Shown: positions 43,845-53,338 of the stretch, piece by piece
Numbering within the stretch: the first letter of the stretch is position 1
How the letters are laid out: every line of letters starts with the position of its first letter
Assembly (NCBI GenBank): GCA_963677245.1
Contig: OY781921.1
Coordinates: 372,001-436,000 of the forward strand
Origin: Saccharicrinis sp963677245
Lineage (GTDB): Bacteria > Bacteroidota > Bacteroidia > Bacteroidales > Marinilabiliaceae
Length of the DNA: 64,000 bases
Direction: 5' to 3'
The notes under the pieces: generated by a model
Seen by the model: only the letters and a program-made list of their open reading frames with translations
What the model was told of the DNA's origin: nothing
Database searches by the model: none
Translations under genes and position numbers: made by a program

Positions 43845-45053
43845 TTAAAATGGATGTTTGGTCTTAAGCATTTTATTCTTTTTACGCTTAATAAAATAGG
43901 CAGGGAGATATGATAATAAAATACCAGCTCCTAAATTTATAGCGCTTAATTTAAGTGAACCCAAATTACGCATTGAAAACGAAAAAATAACGAATGCAAT
44001 ATTAATAGCTCCAATAATAAGAGATGTTTGAAAGTGCGTAAATCCAAGAGTAAGCATTCTATGATGAATATGGTTCTTATCTGCCGTAAAAGGAGAACGC
44101 CCTTTTGAAATTCTATAAATAAAAACTCTTAAAGTATCTATAATAGGAACAATTAAAATACCTAAAGCTACCCCAGGAGCAGAATTCATAGAAAATTTAA
44201 GATTACCTGATTTGTTAAACTCGGCAAATTTAATAGCTACAACAGCCAATAGAAATCCAAGAAGTAAAGAACCTGTATCTCCCATAAATATTTTCTGTTG
44301 CTTGGAAAAAACATTAAAATAGAAGAAAGCCAATAGGGCTCCAATTAAAGCAGCTGAAAATACAGGAATATGATAGTTACCATTAATGTAAAACCAAATG
44401 GAAAAAGAAGTAATGGCAACCATGCCTGTTATCGATGCAAGACCATCAATTCCATCAATAAGGTTAAATCCATTTAGAATAAATACGAACAGCAACAACG
44501 TTACAGTAACACTAGTTAGATAGTTTGGTTCCAGTCCAAAAAAACCATGAAAAGATGTAATTCTTAAATCTCCCCAACCAACTATGATAAATGCTGCCAA
44601 TATTTGTCCAAACAGCTTAACCATCGGGGCGGTAATCATAATATTCTTTAATTCCAATAGAGAATATAATAAGTAGAGCAGGAATTAAAAAAGGTATCTG
44701 AGTAAAACTAAACCAATCAGAAAATAGGGCATATGTAAATAAAAAGCTAAGAAAGATAGCTAACCGTCTTTAATTCCAATAGAGAATATAATAAGTAGAG
44801 CAGGAATTAAAAAAGGTATCTGAGTAAAACTAAACCAATCAGAAAATAGGGCATATGTAAATAAAAAGCTAAGAAAGATAGCTAACCCTCCCAGTGTTGG
44901 TATTTTAGTTTTATGAACTGTTCTTTTATTAGGAACATCATAAAGGTTTTTAGATTCAGCCACTCTTAAAATGGTTGGAATAGAGAAAAATACCAATGAA
45001 AATGATAATACACCTGCAAATGGTATTAGGAGCTTAATTAAATAATCTTGCAT
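43845..45053 (-). pseudogene. WecA/MraY-type undecaprenyl-phosphate sugar-1-phosphate transferase, interrupted by tandem duplication
   Basis: Two open pieces on the minus strand make one family member. The first (45053-44760, 97 residues) has the N-terminal V-P-N-K-R-T-V-H-K-x-K-I-P-T-L-G-G motif and stops right after G-I-K-D. The second (ending at 43845, ~265 residues) has N-G-F-N-L-I-D-G-I-D-G-L-A, M-G-D-T-G-S-L and K-N-H-I-H-H-R-M. Between them the ~122 bases before the break are repeated, shifting the frame. Removing one copy still leaves the joint short by about two bases compared with the expected K-D-D-I. The enzyme would start O-antigen or related glycan assembly. Either the gene is truly broken or the assembly is wrong here. 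Confidence 0.85.
44644..44887. repeat. tandem duplication, 2 x 122 bp
   Basis: Bases 44645-44765 and 44767-44887 are identical (121 bases), separated by one G at 44766. The unit length is not a multiple of three. Perfect identity points to a very recent event or an assembly artefact. Confidence 0.95.
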
Positions 45054-45196
45054 AATTTAATTTAATGGAGCGTAAAAGTATAAAAAAATATCCAATGACA
45101 TAGTGTTCCAGAAGGGGTTTTGTTTTAGAATCGAATGTTGAATTATTCGAAAATAAATAGATCTAAATTAGGTTGGCTGAATTAAATTATGCTTTT

Positions 45197-45565
45197 TTAA
45201 TTTAAAGCTTTTTCAATCTCTAATCCGATCTCAATTATATTGAATGGCTTTTTAAAATAATTTAAAATAACACCTTTATCAATTGCGTGTTGAATTTCTT
45301 GCGTAATGTCATAACCGGACAGGATAAAATATTTTATATCAGGGTATTGTTCTTTTGCTTTGTAAATAAACTCTACGCCACTAATAAACGGCATTCGCAT
45401 ATCACTTACTACTACCTTTATATCTTTGTATTCGCCAAGGATTTCAAATGCTTGACCTCCTGTTTTTGCTGTAATGATATCGTATTGGGAGCCTAAGTTT
45501 ATCTTAAAAATACTAAGGTTGATTTGCTCATCGTCTACGTATAATATTTTAGTTTTAGTAGCCAT
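45197..45565 (-). CDS. stand-alone response regulator receiver
   Basis: 122 residues, one receiver domain only. D11-D12 acidic pair, phosphoacceptor D55 (V-S-D-M-R-M-P), S83 (I-L-S-G-Y) and K106 (F-K-K-P) are all present. It lies 76 bases downstream of a large sensor kinase on the same strand that lacks its own receiver, so it is the likely phosphorylation partner. The output is unknown because there is no effector domain. Confidence 0.93.
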   Translation of the reverse strand: MATKTKILYVDDEQINLSIFKINLGSQYDIITAKTGGQAFEILGEYKDIKVVVSDMRMPFISGVEFIYKAKEQYPDIKYFILSGYDITQEIQHAIDKGVILNYFKKPFNIIEIGLEIEKALN

Positions 45566-45641
45566 AATTCTCAGTTTGGTTGAATTAGTCTACTAAATTT
45601 AATAAATGTAGATGAAAAGGTAAATAGTATTGAATTAAATA

Positions 45642-48600
45642 TTATACCGGAAGTGTAATTGTTGCAACTGTACCTTTATTAGGTTCTGATTCAAACTCGA
45701 TTTTACCAAAGTGTTCTTGAATTATTTTATATGTTATAGATAAACCAAGTCCAGAACCCTTTCCTGGTTCTTTGGTTGTGAAAAAAGGATCCGTAATTTT
45801 GTTTAAATGGCCTTTTTCTATTCCTGATCCGGTATCTTCAATTCTAACAATCAGATTGTTTTCATTGCTTGTGGTTGTGATAGTTATTGCACCGGTGTTA
45901 TCAATAGCCTGACAAGAGTTAGTAATTATATTAATAAATACCTGATGCATTTTACCAACATTACCTTTGATTTTACAACAAGAAGCACTGTAATTTTTAA
46001 TTATTTCAATTCTATTTTTGGCTAAGTGTTTAATCATAAGTATACTATTGTCTAAAATAGCATGAATATCGCATTCTTCATCAAAAGTTTCTTTGGTTCT
46101 ACTAAATTGGTTTAAGCCAGAAACAATATCTGCAGCTCTGTCAACTCCTGTTTTGATGCTATCTAGAAGTACTTCAACGTCTTCATTCTCAATGCCCAGT
46201 TCTTTAATGTATGATTCTAAGCCAGTATAGCCACCTAGAATATAGTTTAAGGGATTGTTTATTTCGTGTGCTACACCAGCGGTTAAAATACCTAATGAGG
46301 CCATTTTTTCTTGCTGAACAAGAGAAGACTGTGCTTCCTTTAATTTGTCGATAGTGTTTTGAAGTTGCTTTCTGTGTTTGTCAAGAACTTCATTCTTATT
46401 TAGGATTTCACTTTGTTTATTTTTTAATTCTACTTTTTGGTTTTCTAAAATATGAATGGCATCATGTAGTTCGCTTGTTCTTAACTTTACCAGTTTATTA
46501 AGTTTAATTTTTTGTTTGGTTAAATTCCTTGTGTATAATTTAATCACTAACCAAATTGTCCAAATTGAAAGTAACAAATAAATTAAATAAGCTAAACTAG
46601 TTTCATACCATCCTGGTTTTATAACAAAACGGAACTCTGCAACAGATCCAATTGTTCCATATGCATTCTGAGATCGGACTTTAAAAGTATATTTACCTTT
46701 GGGGATATTTATAAATGATGCAAAATTAACCTTTGACCATTGACTCCATTCTTCAGAAAGTTCTTCTATTTTGTATTGATAGCTAGTTTGTTCAGGTGCT
46801 TCCTGAAAACTAGAAATAAAATAGAATTTTAATGCATCATTAGTATGATCTAATTGAGGAATGAAATAATCAGGCTGTTTTAAACCAAATATTTCAGGAG
46901 AATCTTTGGGATAGTTTCCTTTAAAAATTACAGAATCATTAATAGTAACCACTTTCCTGATTAATGTATGATGGGGTCCGGCACTATTATTATTCTGATA
47001 CAAATCGTAGATACTGAATGATTTTACTTTGCCTAACTTTAAATAGCGACCATCTTCAATAGAAATACAATTGGCTTCTTTTGTTAATCTCTGGTAGGGT
47101 TTATATATAAAACTGCTAGTTTCATTGTTGTTAGTTAATATTCCCGATACTTTGCCATAAATAAAATATTGATTTTTATTAAGAGGTAAAATATCCTTTA
47201 CCGCAAGAGAATCTGATGTATAATATTTACCCCAGAAGTTGTCGTGTATAAATTCAATTTGTGAATTAGAAGTTAGATTTTTAGCATCATTTAATTTATA
47301 AATGCCTTTGTTTGTTAATACATTAATGTTACCATCAATTGATTTAACTTTACAATTATATATCTCTCTGGGTAAACCATTTTTTTCACCTAAATGAAAA
47401 ATTTCATAATCATTTAGGTTTTGGTCATTAAAACGAATATAGTATACACCTTCGTTATAACTGGCTGCCCATAAATTACCTTGTTTATCAATTGCTAAAG
47501 ATCTTATCTGACTAATATCCTTTTCAATTCTTATCTGATTTTTAATTTCAATTTTTTTACCAGAATTTATTTCAATTTCACCAATGTTGATTGCGTGATT
47601 TTCGCCCCAAAAAAAATAATTAGGGTAATGAAATTCATCATATAAGCCACAAAAAACCCGGTTAGTTCTTACAATTGTTTCTGCTTTTGTTTCGAAAATT
47701 TCCGAAATGCCATAGAAGTGACACGCTATTAAATGATCCTTAATTAGCAATAATTCATTGCAATCGACTAATCCATCGATGGATTTAATGTAGTGGTTAT
47801 CTTGATATGTTTGTGGGATATAGCGATCGTAATAGTCCAAACCATAATTGGTTCCAATGTATTGTATATTGTTGTGTTTAAAGGTGCAAAAAATATCGTC
47901 GTTTATACCTTGCTGCGGAAGGTACTCTACAAAAGGATAATTGTATTCTATTTTAGAAAGGCCTTCTTTTGTTGTTATCCAGAGGTTTTTTTCTTTGTCT
48001 TCATATATAGTGTACACACAATCAGATATTAAACCTCTTTTTTTATTAATGATTTGAACAAGCCTACCTTTTTTATTTATAATGATAATACCTCCTCTAA
48101 CAGTTGCAATAGCAATTAAATCATTACTAATGTTTATAGCATTAAAACCATGATTTGCTTCGAGATATTGGCTTACGAATTTTTCAACTTTAAAAGTACT
48201 TAGCTTTTGTAATAATGTATTGTATTCATAAAAATAATCCGGGGTATGATATATTAGAAGTTTATTGTTGTTTAAAGAGTTAATAAAGAAAAATGCTCTT
48301 TTTTTCTGATTGAATTTTTCACATCCTACGAGTGGTATAAGCTTGTTGTTATCTATATAACAAAGTCCTTTATTTATATCTTTAACGTAAACTTTATCAT
48401 CTACTAAAAAAGCATATTTAGCTTGTAACGTTACTTTAATAACATCTATTTTTTGTGTGTCCCAAATTAGGATATGGTATTTGCCTACAAAATATATCTT
48501 ATCATTTGCGGGAATAACCTTCCAAATACTTTGAAAACTTTTGGTACTATCTGGTATGTATTTTATTAATGACTTGTACTTCGTATTTCCAATAGAGTCA

Positions 48601-48935
48601 ACCTCTAAATAACCTATTTCATTGTTGGCTCCAACGTAAATCTTGCCATCTTTATCGGTTGCCATAGACCGAACAACTGATTTGTTAGGAATACTAACTT
48701 TTCTCCAATTAAGACCATCAAATTCTAATATTCCAACCTGATCACCAAAATACATTATTCCTCTGGAATCTTGTATGGCACTCCAAACTTGATAAGTAGA
48801 CTGATATTCTTCGGGTGGATAGTTATGTATGATTGGACAACCTGGGAATTGAGAACCTAATTGAGCAGATAAAGATAAGGATACAACAAAGCATGTAATA
48901 AAATGTATTGTAATTCCTTTTAAATAAAACTTCAT
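45642..48935 (-). CDS. Reg_prop/Y_Y_Y sensor histidine kinase without output domain
   Basis: 1097 residues from the ATG at 48935, which starts a signal peptide (M-K-F-Y-L-K ... L-S-A-Q); in-frame starts lie up to 27 bases upstream. A long periplasmic beta-propeller of Reg_prop repeats (~40-640) and a Y_Y_Y domain (~690-770) precede one membrane helix, a coiled coil, a HisKA-like segment with H-E-I-N-N-P (His near residue 890) and a complete ATPase domain (I-T-N-S-C-Q-A, E-D-T-G-S-G-I, G-S-G-L-G-L-S). Relatives in Bacteroides are usually hybrids ending in an AraC domain and control glycan use; this one has none and probably signals to the adjacent lone receiver. Confidence 0.92.
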   Translation of the reverse strand: MKFYLKGITIHFITCFVVSLSLSAQLGSQFPGCPIIHNYPPEEYQSTYQVWSAIQDSRGIMYFGDQVGILEFDGLNWRKVSIPNKSVVRSMATDKDGKIYVGANNEIGYLEVDSIGNTKYKSLIKYIPDSTKSFQSIWKVIPANDKIYFVGKYHILIWDTQKIDVIKVTLQAKYAFLVDDKVYVKDINKGLCYIDNNKLIPLVGCEKFNQKKRAFFFINSLNNNKLLIYHTPDYFYEYNTLLQKLSTFKVEKFVSQYLEANHGFNAINISNDLIAIATVRGGIIIINKKGRLVQIINKKRGLISDCVYTIYEDKEKNLWITTKEGLSKIEYNYPFVEYLPQQGINDDIFCTFKHNNIQYIGTNYGLDYYDRYIPQTYQDNHYIKSIDGLVDCNELLLIKDHLIACHFYGISEIFETKAETIVRTNRVFCGLYDEFHYPNYFFWGENHAINIGEIEINSGKKIEIKNQIRIEKDISQIRSLAIDKQGNLWAASYNEGVYYIRFNDQNLNDYEIFHLGEKNGLPREIYNCKVKSIDGNINVLTNKGIYKLNDAKNLTSNSQIEFIHDNFWGKYYTSDSLAVKDILPLNKNQYFIYGKVSGILTNNNETSSFIYKPYQRLTKEANCISIEDGRYLKLGKVKSFSIYDLYQNNNSAGPHHTLIRKVVTINDSVIFKGNYPKDSPEIFGLKQPDYFIPQLDHTNDALKFYFISSFQEAPEQTSYQYKIEELSEEWSQWSKVNFASFINIPKGKYTFKVRSQNAYGTIGSVAEFRFVIKPGWYETSLAYLIYLLLSIWTIWLVIKLYTRNLTKQKIKLNKLVKLRTSELHDAIHILENQKVELKNKQSEILNKNEVLDKHRKQLQNTIDKLKEAQSSLVQQEKMASLGILTAGVAHEINNPLNYILGGYTGLESYIKELGIENEDVEVLLDSIKTGVDRAADIVSGLNQFSRTKETFDEECDIHAILDNSILMIKHLAKNRIEIIKNYSASCCKIKGNVGKMHQVFINIITNSCQAIDNTGAITITTTSNENNLIVRIEDTGSGIEKGHLNKITDPFFTTKEPGKGSGLGLSITYKIIQEHFGKIEFESEPNKGTVATITLPV

Positions 48936-49024
48936 CCTTCCCATGGTTAAAAGAGCTTTCAATATTAAGCTTTTTTATTTAAATATTCGAATAACATTAA
49001 GGTTATATATGCATATTATTAAAT

Positions 49025-49997
49025 CTATTGCGCTATTACTTGTTCCAGTACCCAGTTTGTTCTTGCAGCACTTATTCCATCACTAACGCATGTTGTTTTA
49101 TTTAAAATAGCTTCATTCACACTTTTTATAAGGTTATATTGAATATTTTCAGGGTTCAAATAAGGAAATTCCAAAGTTCCTTCTTTGGTAATTAATTTGA
49201 TTGGCTCATGATTAAATCCACTAAATAGAATACTTCCATCGGTTCCTATAATTTCCATTGTATCTTCATCTGCTTTTTCATGAGTTACAAAGCTCCATAG
49301 TCCAGACCCAATTATCCCACTTTTAAACTTAAAATTAGCCGTAACTGTATCTTCCACGTTATACCAACTATTATTGTTAGAATAAAAACCTGTAGCTTTT
49401 TCTATCGGACCAAATATAAAATCCAGAAAATCGAACTGATGCGAAGCTAAATCATAAAAAATGCCACCTCCTGCCATTTGTTTATCAACTCTCCACGAAC
49501 TGTTCATTTCTGCTTGGTTTGCAGGTCGTGTAAGTCTAATATTTACTGCCAGTACTTTTCCAATTATTTTATTATCTAATAATTCTTTAACCTTTAAATA
49601 TCCAGGAAGAGTTCTTCTATAATAAGCAACAAATAAAGGAACTCCCAAATCCTGAGAAACCTTATTCATTTTTAAGCATTCTTCATAGGTAGTTGCCATA
49701 GGTTTTTCAACATACACCGGTTTTCCGGCTTTCATTGCTTCAATAGCATAAGTGGCATGTGACGAAGGAGGTGTTGCAATATAAATAGCATCTACCTGTT
49801 CAGAGTTAATTAATTCAGTTGCATTATCAAAATAATGAGGAACATTATGCCTTCGGGCATAGTCTTTCGCTTTATCATAATTCCTTCTGGTTACGGCACT
49901 TAGTTTAGAATGGCTTACTTTATTAAAGGCAGGTCCACTTTTTACTTCAGTAACATCACCACAGCCAATTATTCCCCACTTAATAATATTTGTCATT
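49025..49997 (-). CDS. Gfo/Idh/MocA family NAD(P)-dependent oxidoreductase
   Basis: 323 residues from the ATG at 49997; the longer open frame runs into the divergent gene's promoter and reading frame and is rejected. The Rossmann motif is W-G-I-I-G-C-G-D-V, followed by the family's Y-I-A-T-P-P-S-S-H and the catalytic lysine motif V-E-K-P-M-A. The C-terminal half has the expected G-G-G-x-x-x-D-L-A-S-H-Q-x-D. It oxidises or reduces a sugar or polyol. The substrate is not evident. It is divergent from the metallophosphoesterase. Confidence 0.93.
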
Positions 49998-50029
49998 TTT
50001 AATGCTTTTATAATATATCTAAATGTTAT

Positions 50030-50037
50030 ATTTTTGA
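50030..50037 (+). promoter_or_regulatory. Bacteroidota -7 box for the metallophosphoesterase
   Basis: TATTTTTG, a full match. It predicts a transcript start near 50044, leaving a leader of about 22 bases before the TTG at 50066. Confidence 0.5.
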
Positions 50038-50065
50038 TCGCAGTCGAAATCAAATATATTAAATT

Positions 50066-51076
50066 TTGGAGCAGAATTTTGATGGAAATAGAAATATAAT
50101 TAGCGAAGATTGCTTTTATGATATTATAGGAGACGTTCATGGATATGCCGACGAGCTGGAAGAGTTGCTGTTGAAATTGGGATATACCAAAATGTACGGT
50201 ATTTGGCGTCATGCACATCGAAAAGTTGTTTTTACAGGAGATTTCATAAACAGAGGGCCTAATTCCCGTAGAGTACTTGAAATAGTCAGAGGTATGGTAG
50301 GCTATGGTTTTGCTCATGCTGTTTTAGGTAATCATGAGTTAAATGCTGTTTATCATTTTACAAAGAATGGTCAAGGAAAGCCTATCAAGAAATTATCTGA
50401 TTCATCGAAAAAATTAGTAGAGAAGGTAAAAAGAGAATTCGATGGAGACAATCAGAGCTTTAAAGGATATGTTAAATGGTTAAGAACGTTACCATTTCAT
50501 CTGGATTTTGGTAAGTTTAGAGTGGTGCATGCTTATTGGAATGATGACTTTGCTGAGCTTATTGAAGGTTTTAGAGAAGGAGGTAAGTTAAAAAAAGCTA
50601 CGCTAAGCTATATGGTTGACCCAAATCATCCACTAGGGGATGCTGTTATAAAAACTACAAAAGGAATTGAATTTAAATTGCCTGATGATTTGATTATTAA
50701 AGACTCTAACAATAATAGAAGAAGCAATTTTAGAATTAAATGGTGGGAAAATCCGGAACAAAAAACATTTTTCGAATTAAGTTACGGGAATAAGTTTCGA
50801 TTGCCGGATTATACTATTCCGAAACAGTTATTGTTTCGATTTGAAGGATATAATGAATCAATGCCTCCTGTTTTTATAGGCCACTATTGTATGGACAAAG
50901 ATAATATGGTTCCGCAAAAAAATATTTGTTGTGTTGATTCTTGTGCAGCGAGTGGAGGAGTACTGTCAGCCTATCGTTGGAATGGAGAACAAGAAATAGA
51001 TATTGCCAACCTTGTTTTCGTGAATTCAAATAAGAGTTTCATTCAGCGACTTTTTTATCCAAATCAATCATCCTAA
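50066..51076 (+). CDS. metallophosphoesterase with non-ATG start
   Basis: 336 residues. The calcineurin-like motifs are G-D-V-H-G (22-26), G-D-F-I-N-R-G-P, G-N-H-E-L and a later V-V-H-A-Y-W and G-H-Y-C, which build a dimetal site. No in-frame ATG precedes the first motif: an in-frame stop lies at 50060-50062, so translation must begin at TTG 50066 (or ATT 50063). The promoter just upstream fits this. Family members hydrolyse phosphoproteins or Ap4A-type dinucleotides; the specific substrate is unknown. Confidence 0.88.
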   Translation: MEQNFDGNRNIISEDCFYDIIGDVHGYADELEELLLKLGYTKMYGIWRHAHRKVVFTGDFINRGPNSRRVLEIVRGMVGYGFAHAVLGNHELNAVYHFTKNGQGKPIKKLSDSSKKLVEKVKREFDGDNQSFKGYVKWLRTLPFHLDFGKFRVVHAYWNDDFAELIEGFREGGKLKKATLSYMVDPNHPLGDAVIKTTKGIEFKLPDDLIIKDSNNNRRSNFRIKWWENPEQKTFFELSYGNKFRLPDYTIPKQLLFRFEGYNESMPPVFIGHYCMDKDNMVPQKNICCVDSCAASGGVLSAYRWNGEQEIDIANLVFVNSNKSFIQRLFYPNQSS

Positions 51077-51123
51077 CACATAAGCTGGAAAGTACATTTA
51101 GTAGCCCACTTAATTAATCTTGT

Positions 51124-51131
51124 TATATTTG
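51124..51131 (+). promoter_or_regulatory. Bacteroidota -7 box for the TPR-helicase pair
   Basis: TATATTTG, a full match, giving a leader of roughly 100 bases. Confidence 0.4.
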
Positions 51132-51238
51132 TTTGGTCTATTTTTAATACAAAAACAGCACGTTTTTTGTGGAGAAATTTATACTTCAAGGGGATTAATT
51201 GTTTTAAAAGGGCTTGAATGCTTATTAAGTAGTAATAA

Positions 51239-53338
51239 ATGAAGAAAAAGATCATATGTTTATATATCCTGATTTTATTTGGATGTATACCTGCCATAAA
51301 AGCTCAGATAAACACAGATATGGTTTTAAATATTGGTCGGAAGGCGTTAATGACTGAAGAATATGTGGTAGCCATATCATATTTTAATAAAATTATTCGC
51401 GTTAAGCCATATTTACCATGGCCATACTACTTTAGAGCACATGCTAAGTTTCAATTGGATGATTTAAAAGGCGCTGAGGAAGATATGAATAAGGCGATCG
51501 AGATTAATCCGTTTCATTATAATTTTTATTGGTTTAGAGGTGACGTTAGAAGAGAATATGGTAAACTAACCGAAGCCATTGAAGATTATAATAAAGGTCT
51601 GGAATTAATGCCGGAATCTTCGAGTTTATACTTTAATAGAGGTCTTGCTAATATGAGTCTTAAGAACTTTGAAAAAAGTGCAGAAGATTTTACAGCTGTT
51701 ATTCAATTAGATGATTCTCAATATGGGGCATATATCAACCGGGGCCTGAGTAAAATTAACATGAACGACACGATTGGCGCTATTAAAGATATGGACGAAG
51801 CTATTCAGATCAATCCTTTGGTTTCGAACGTGTATCGGTTTAGTGCTTATTTATATTATGATTTAAATAAGTTTGATACGGCTTTGGTTCGGATAAATGA
51901 AGCCATTCGATTGGAACATGATGATGTGATGAATTATGGACTTCGATCTGCGATTCGATATCAATTGGATGACTTAAAAGGCACTATGGAGGATTATGAA
52001 AAAATTATAGAACTTCAGCCTAAAAATCCTATTACATATTATAACAGAGGTGTGTTGCGGGTTGAAATCGGTGATATCAATAATGCGATAGATGATTTTA
52101 GCCGTGTGTTGGCACTGAACCCTAATGATATGTTAAGTTTATTTAATAGATCGTTGTTGTATGTCGAAGTCGGTCAATATAGAGAAGCTCTTTCTGATTT
52201 AAATCTGATTATTGCTACTTATCCGGATTTTTCTCATGCTTATGTGGCAAGGGCACAAGCATATGCTGCTTTAGGTAGAAAAGAAGATGAAAGTAAGGAT
52301 TATGCAATGGCCTATAAACTCGAACAGGATAAGAGAAAGAACTCGGAGAAAAAAGAGAATAGCTCATCTAAACCTAAAGAGACCAGAAAGCAATCGGATG
52401 ATGATATCAATAATTATAATAAAATAGTGGTTTTGGATGATTTCGGAATTAATGAAACCGAAGTAGAGGATATTGATGATTTAAAAGGAAAGGTTCAGAA
52501 TAGAAATATAATTATCGATTTAGAGTCGGTGTATGGATTGACTTATTTCTCTGTTGATTCAATGATTAACAGAACAAGATATTTTAAACGGGAAGTAACG
52601 CAGTTTAACCAACGTAAAACATTTGGAAGACCATTAGTAATCTCAAACAAAGAAGCGCAAATAGATGATGAAAAATCATTGGAGTATTTTAAAACCATCG
52701 AGGAATTAAATGAAAAGTTAGAGACTGATCCGACAAATCAGGAGCAGCGCTTTGTTAGAGCAATTTTATATGGTGTAGTTTTAAATTATACCAGTGCGAT
52801 TGCTGATTATGATTACCTAATAAAGAATAATAGTAAGCTGGGCTTATTTCCATATTTAAACAGGGCTTATATACGTTATAAAATGGTGGAATTAATGCAG
52901 TCATTTAATAATGAAAGCTTAGATGTAAATATTTCATCGACCGGGTTCAATCAAAACACTACACAAAAAGAGAAAGATAATAGTGTGGTTCAGAAAATGC
53001 TGGATTATGAATTAATTGAGCGCGACTTGTTAAAGGTGTTGGAGTTTGATCCAAATTATGAATTTGCTTATTATAATCTGGCAATCATTCAATGTATCCG
53101 AAAAGATTATGAATTGGCAATTGAAAACTTTACTAAAGCCATTGAAATTAATCCGTTTTTTGCAGAGGCTTATTTTAACAGGGGTTTAACCAGATTGTAT
53201 TTGAAAGAAGATGAAGCCGGAACGCTTGATTTAAGTAAGGCTGGAGAACTGGGATTGTATAAAGCATACAATATAATGAAGCGTTATGGCATACAAAAGG
53301 TAGAGCTGGAAGAAGAAAATAATGAGGTGGAGGAATAA
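51239..53338 (+). CDS. exported multi-TPR protein
   Basis: 699 residues with a signal peptide (to I-K-A-Q, ~22). Residues ~30-360 hold about nine tetratricopeptide repeats (A-Y-I-N-R-G-L-S, I-N-P-F-x-Y-N-F-Y-W-F-R-G types). A charged Lys/Ser-rich linker (~365-390) and a non-repeat region (~395-490) follow, then a second TPR block (~500-690). It probably acts as a periplasmic scaffold. Its stop shares one base with the ATG of the helicase gene (TAATG), so the two are translationally coupled, although one product is exported and the other is cytoplasmic. Confidence 0.9.
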   Translation: MKKKIICLYILILFGCIPAIKAQINTDMVLNIGRKALMTEEYVVAISYFNKIIRVKPYLPWPYYFRAHAKFQLDDLKGAEEDMNKAIEINPFHYNFYWFRGDVRREYGKLTEAIEDYNKGLELMPESSSLYFNRGLANMSLKNFEKSAEDFTAVIQLDDSQYGAYINRGLSKINMNDTIGAIKDMDEAIQINPLVSNVYRFSAYLYYDLNKFDTALVRINEAIRLEHDDVMNYGLRSAIRYQLDDLKGTMEDYEKIIELQPKNPITYYNRGVLRVEIGDINNAIDDFSRVLALNPNDMLSLFNRSLLYVEVGQYREALSDLNLIIATYPDFSHAYVARAQAYAALGRKEDESKDYAMAYKLEQDKRKNSEKKENSSSKPKETRKQSDDDINNYNKIVVLDDFGINETEVEDIDDLKGKVQNRNIIIDLESVYGLTYFSVDSMINRTRYFKREVTQFNQRKTFGRPLVISNKEAQIDDEKSLEYFKTIEELNEKLETDPTNQEQRFVRAILYGVVLNYTSAIADYDYLIKNNSKLGLFPYLNRAYIRYKMVELMQSFNNESLDVNISSTGFNQNTTQKEKDNSVVQKMLDYELIERDLLKVLEFDPNYEFAYYNLAIIQCIRKDYELAIENFTKAIEINPFFAEAYFNRGLTRLYLKEDEAGTLDLSKAGELGLYKAYNIMKRYGIQKVELEEENNEVEE

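Noticed and set aside
49998..50317. N-terminal extension of the Gfo/Idh/MocA oxidoreductase
   Set aside because: It runs through the promoter and coding region of the divergent metallophosphoesterase, while the ATG at 49997 starts the family's natural N-terminus.
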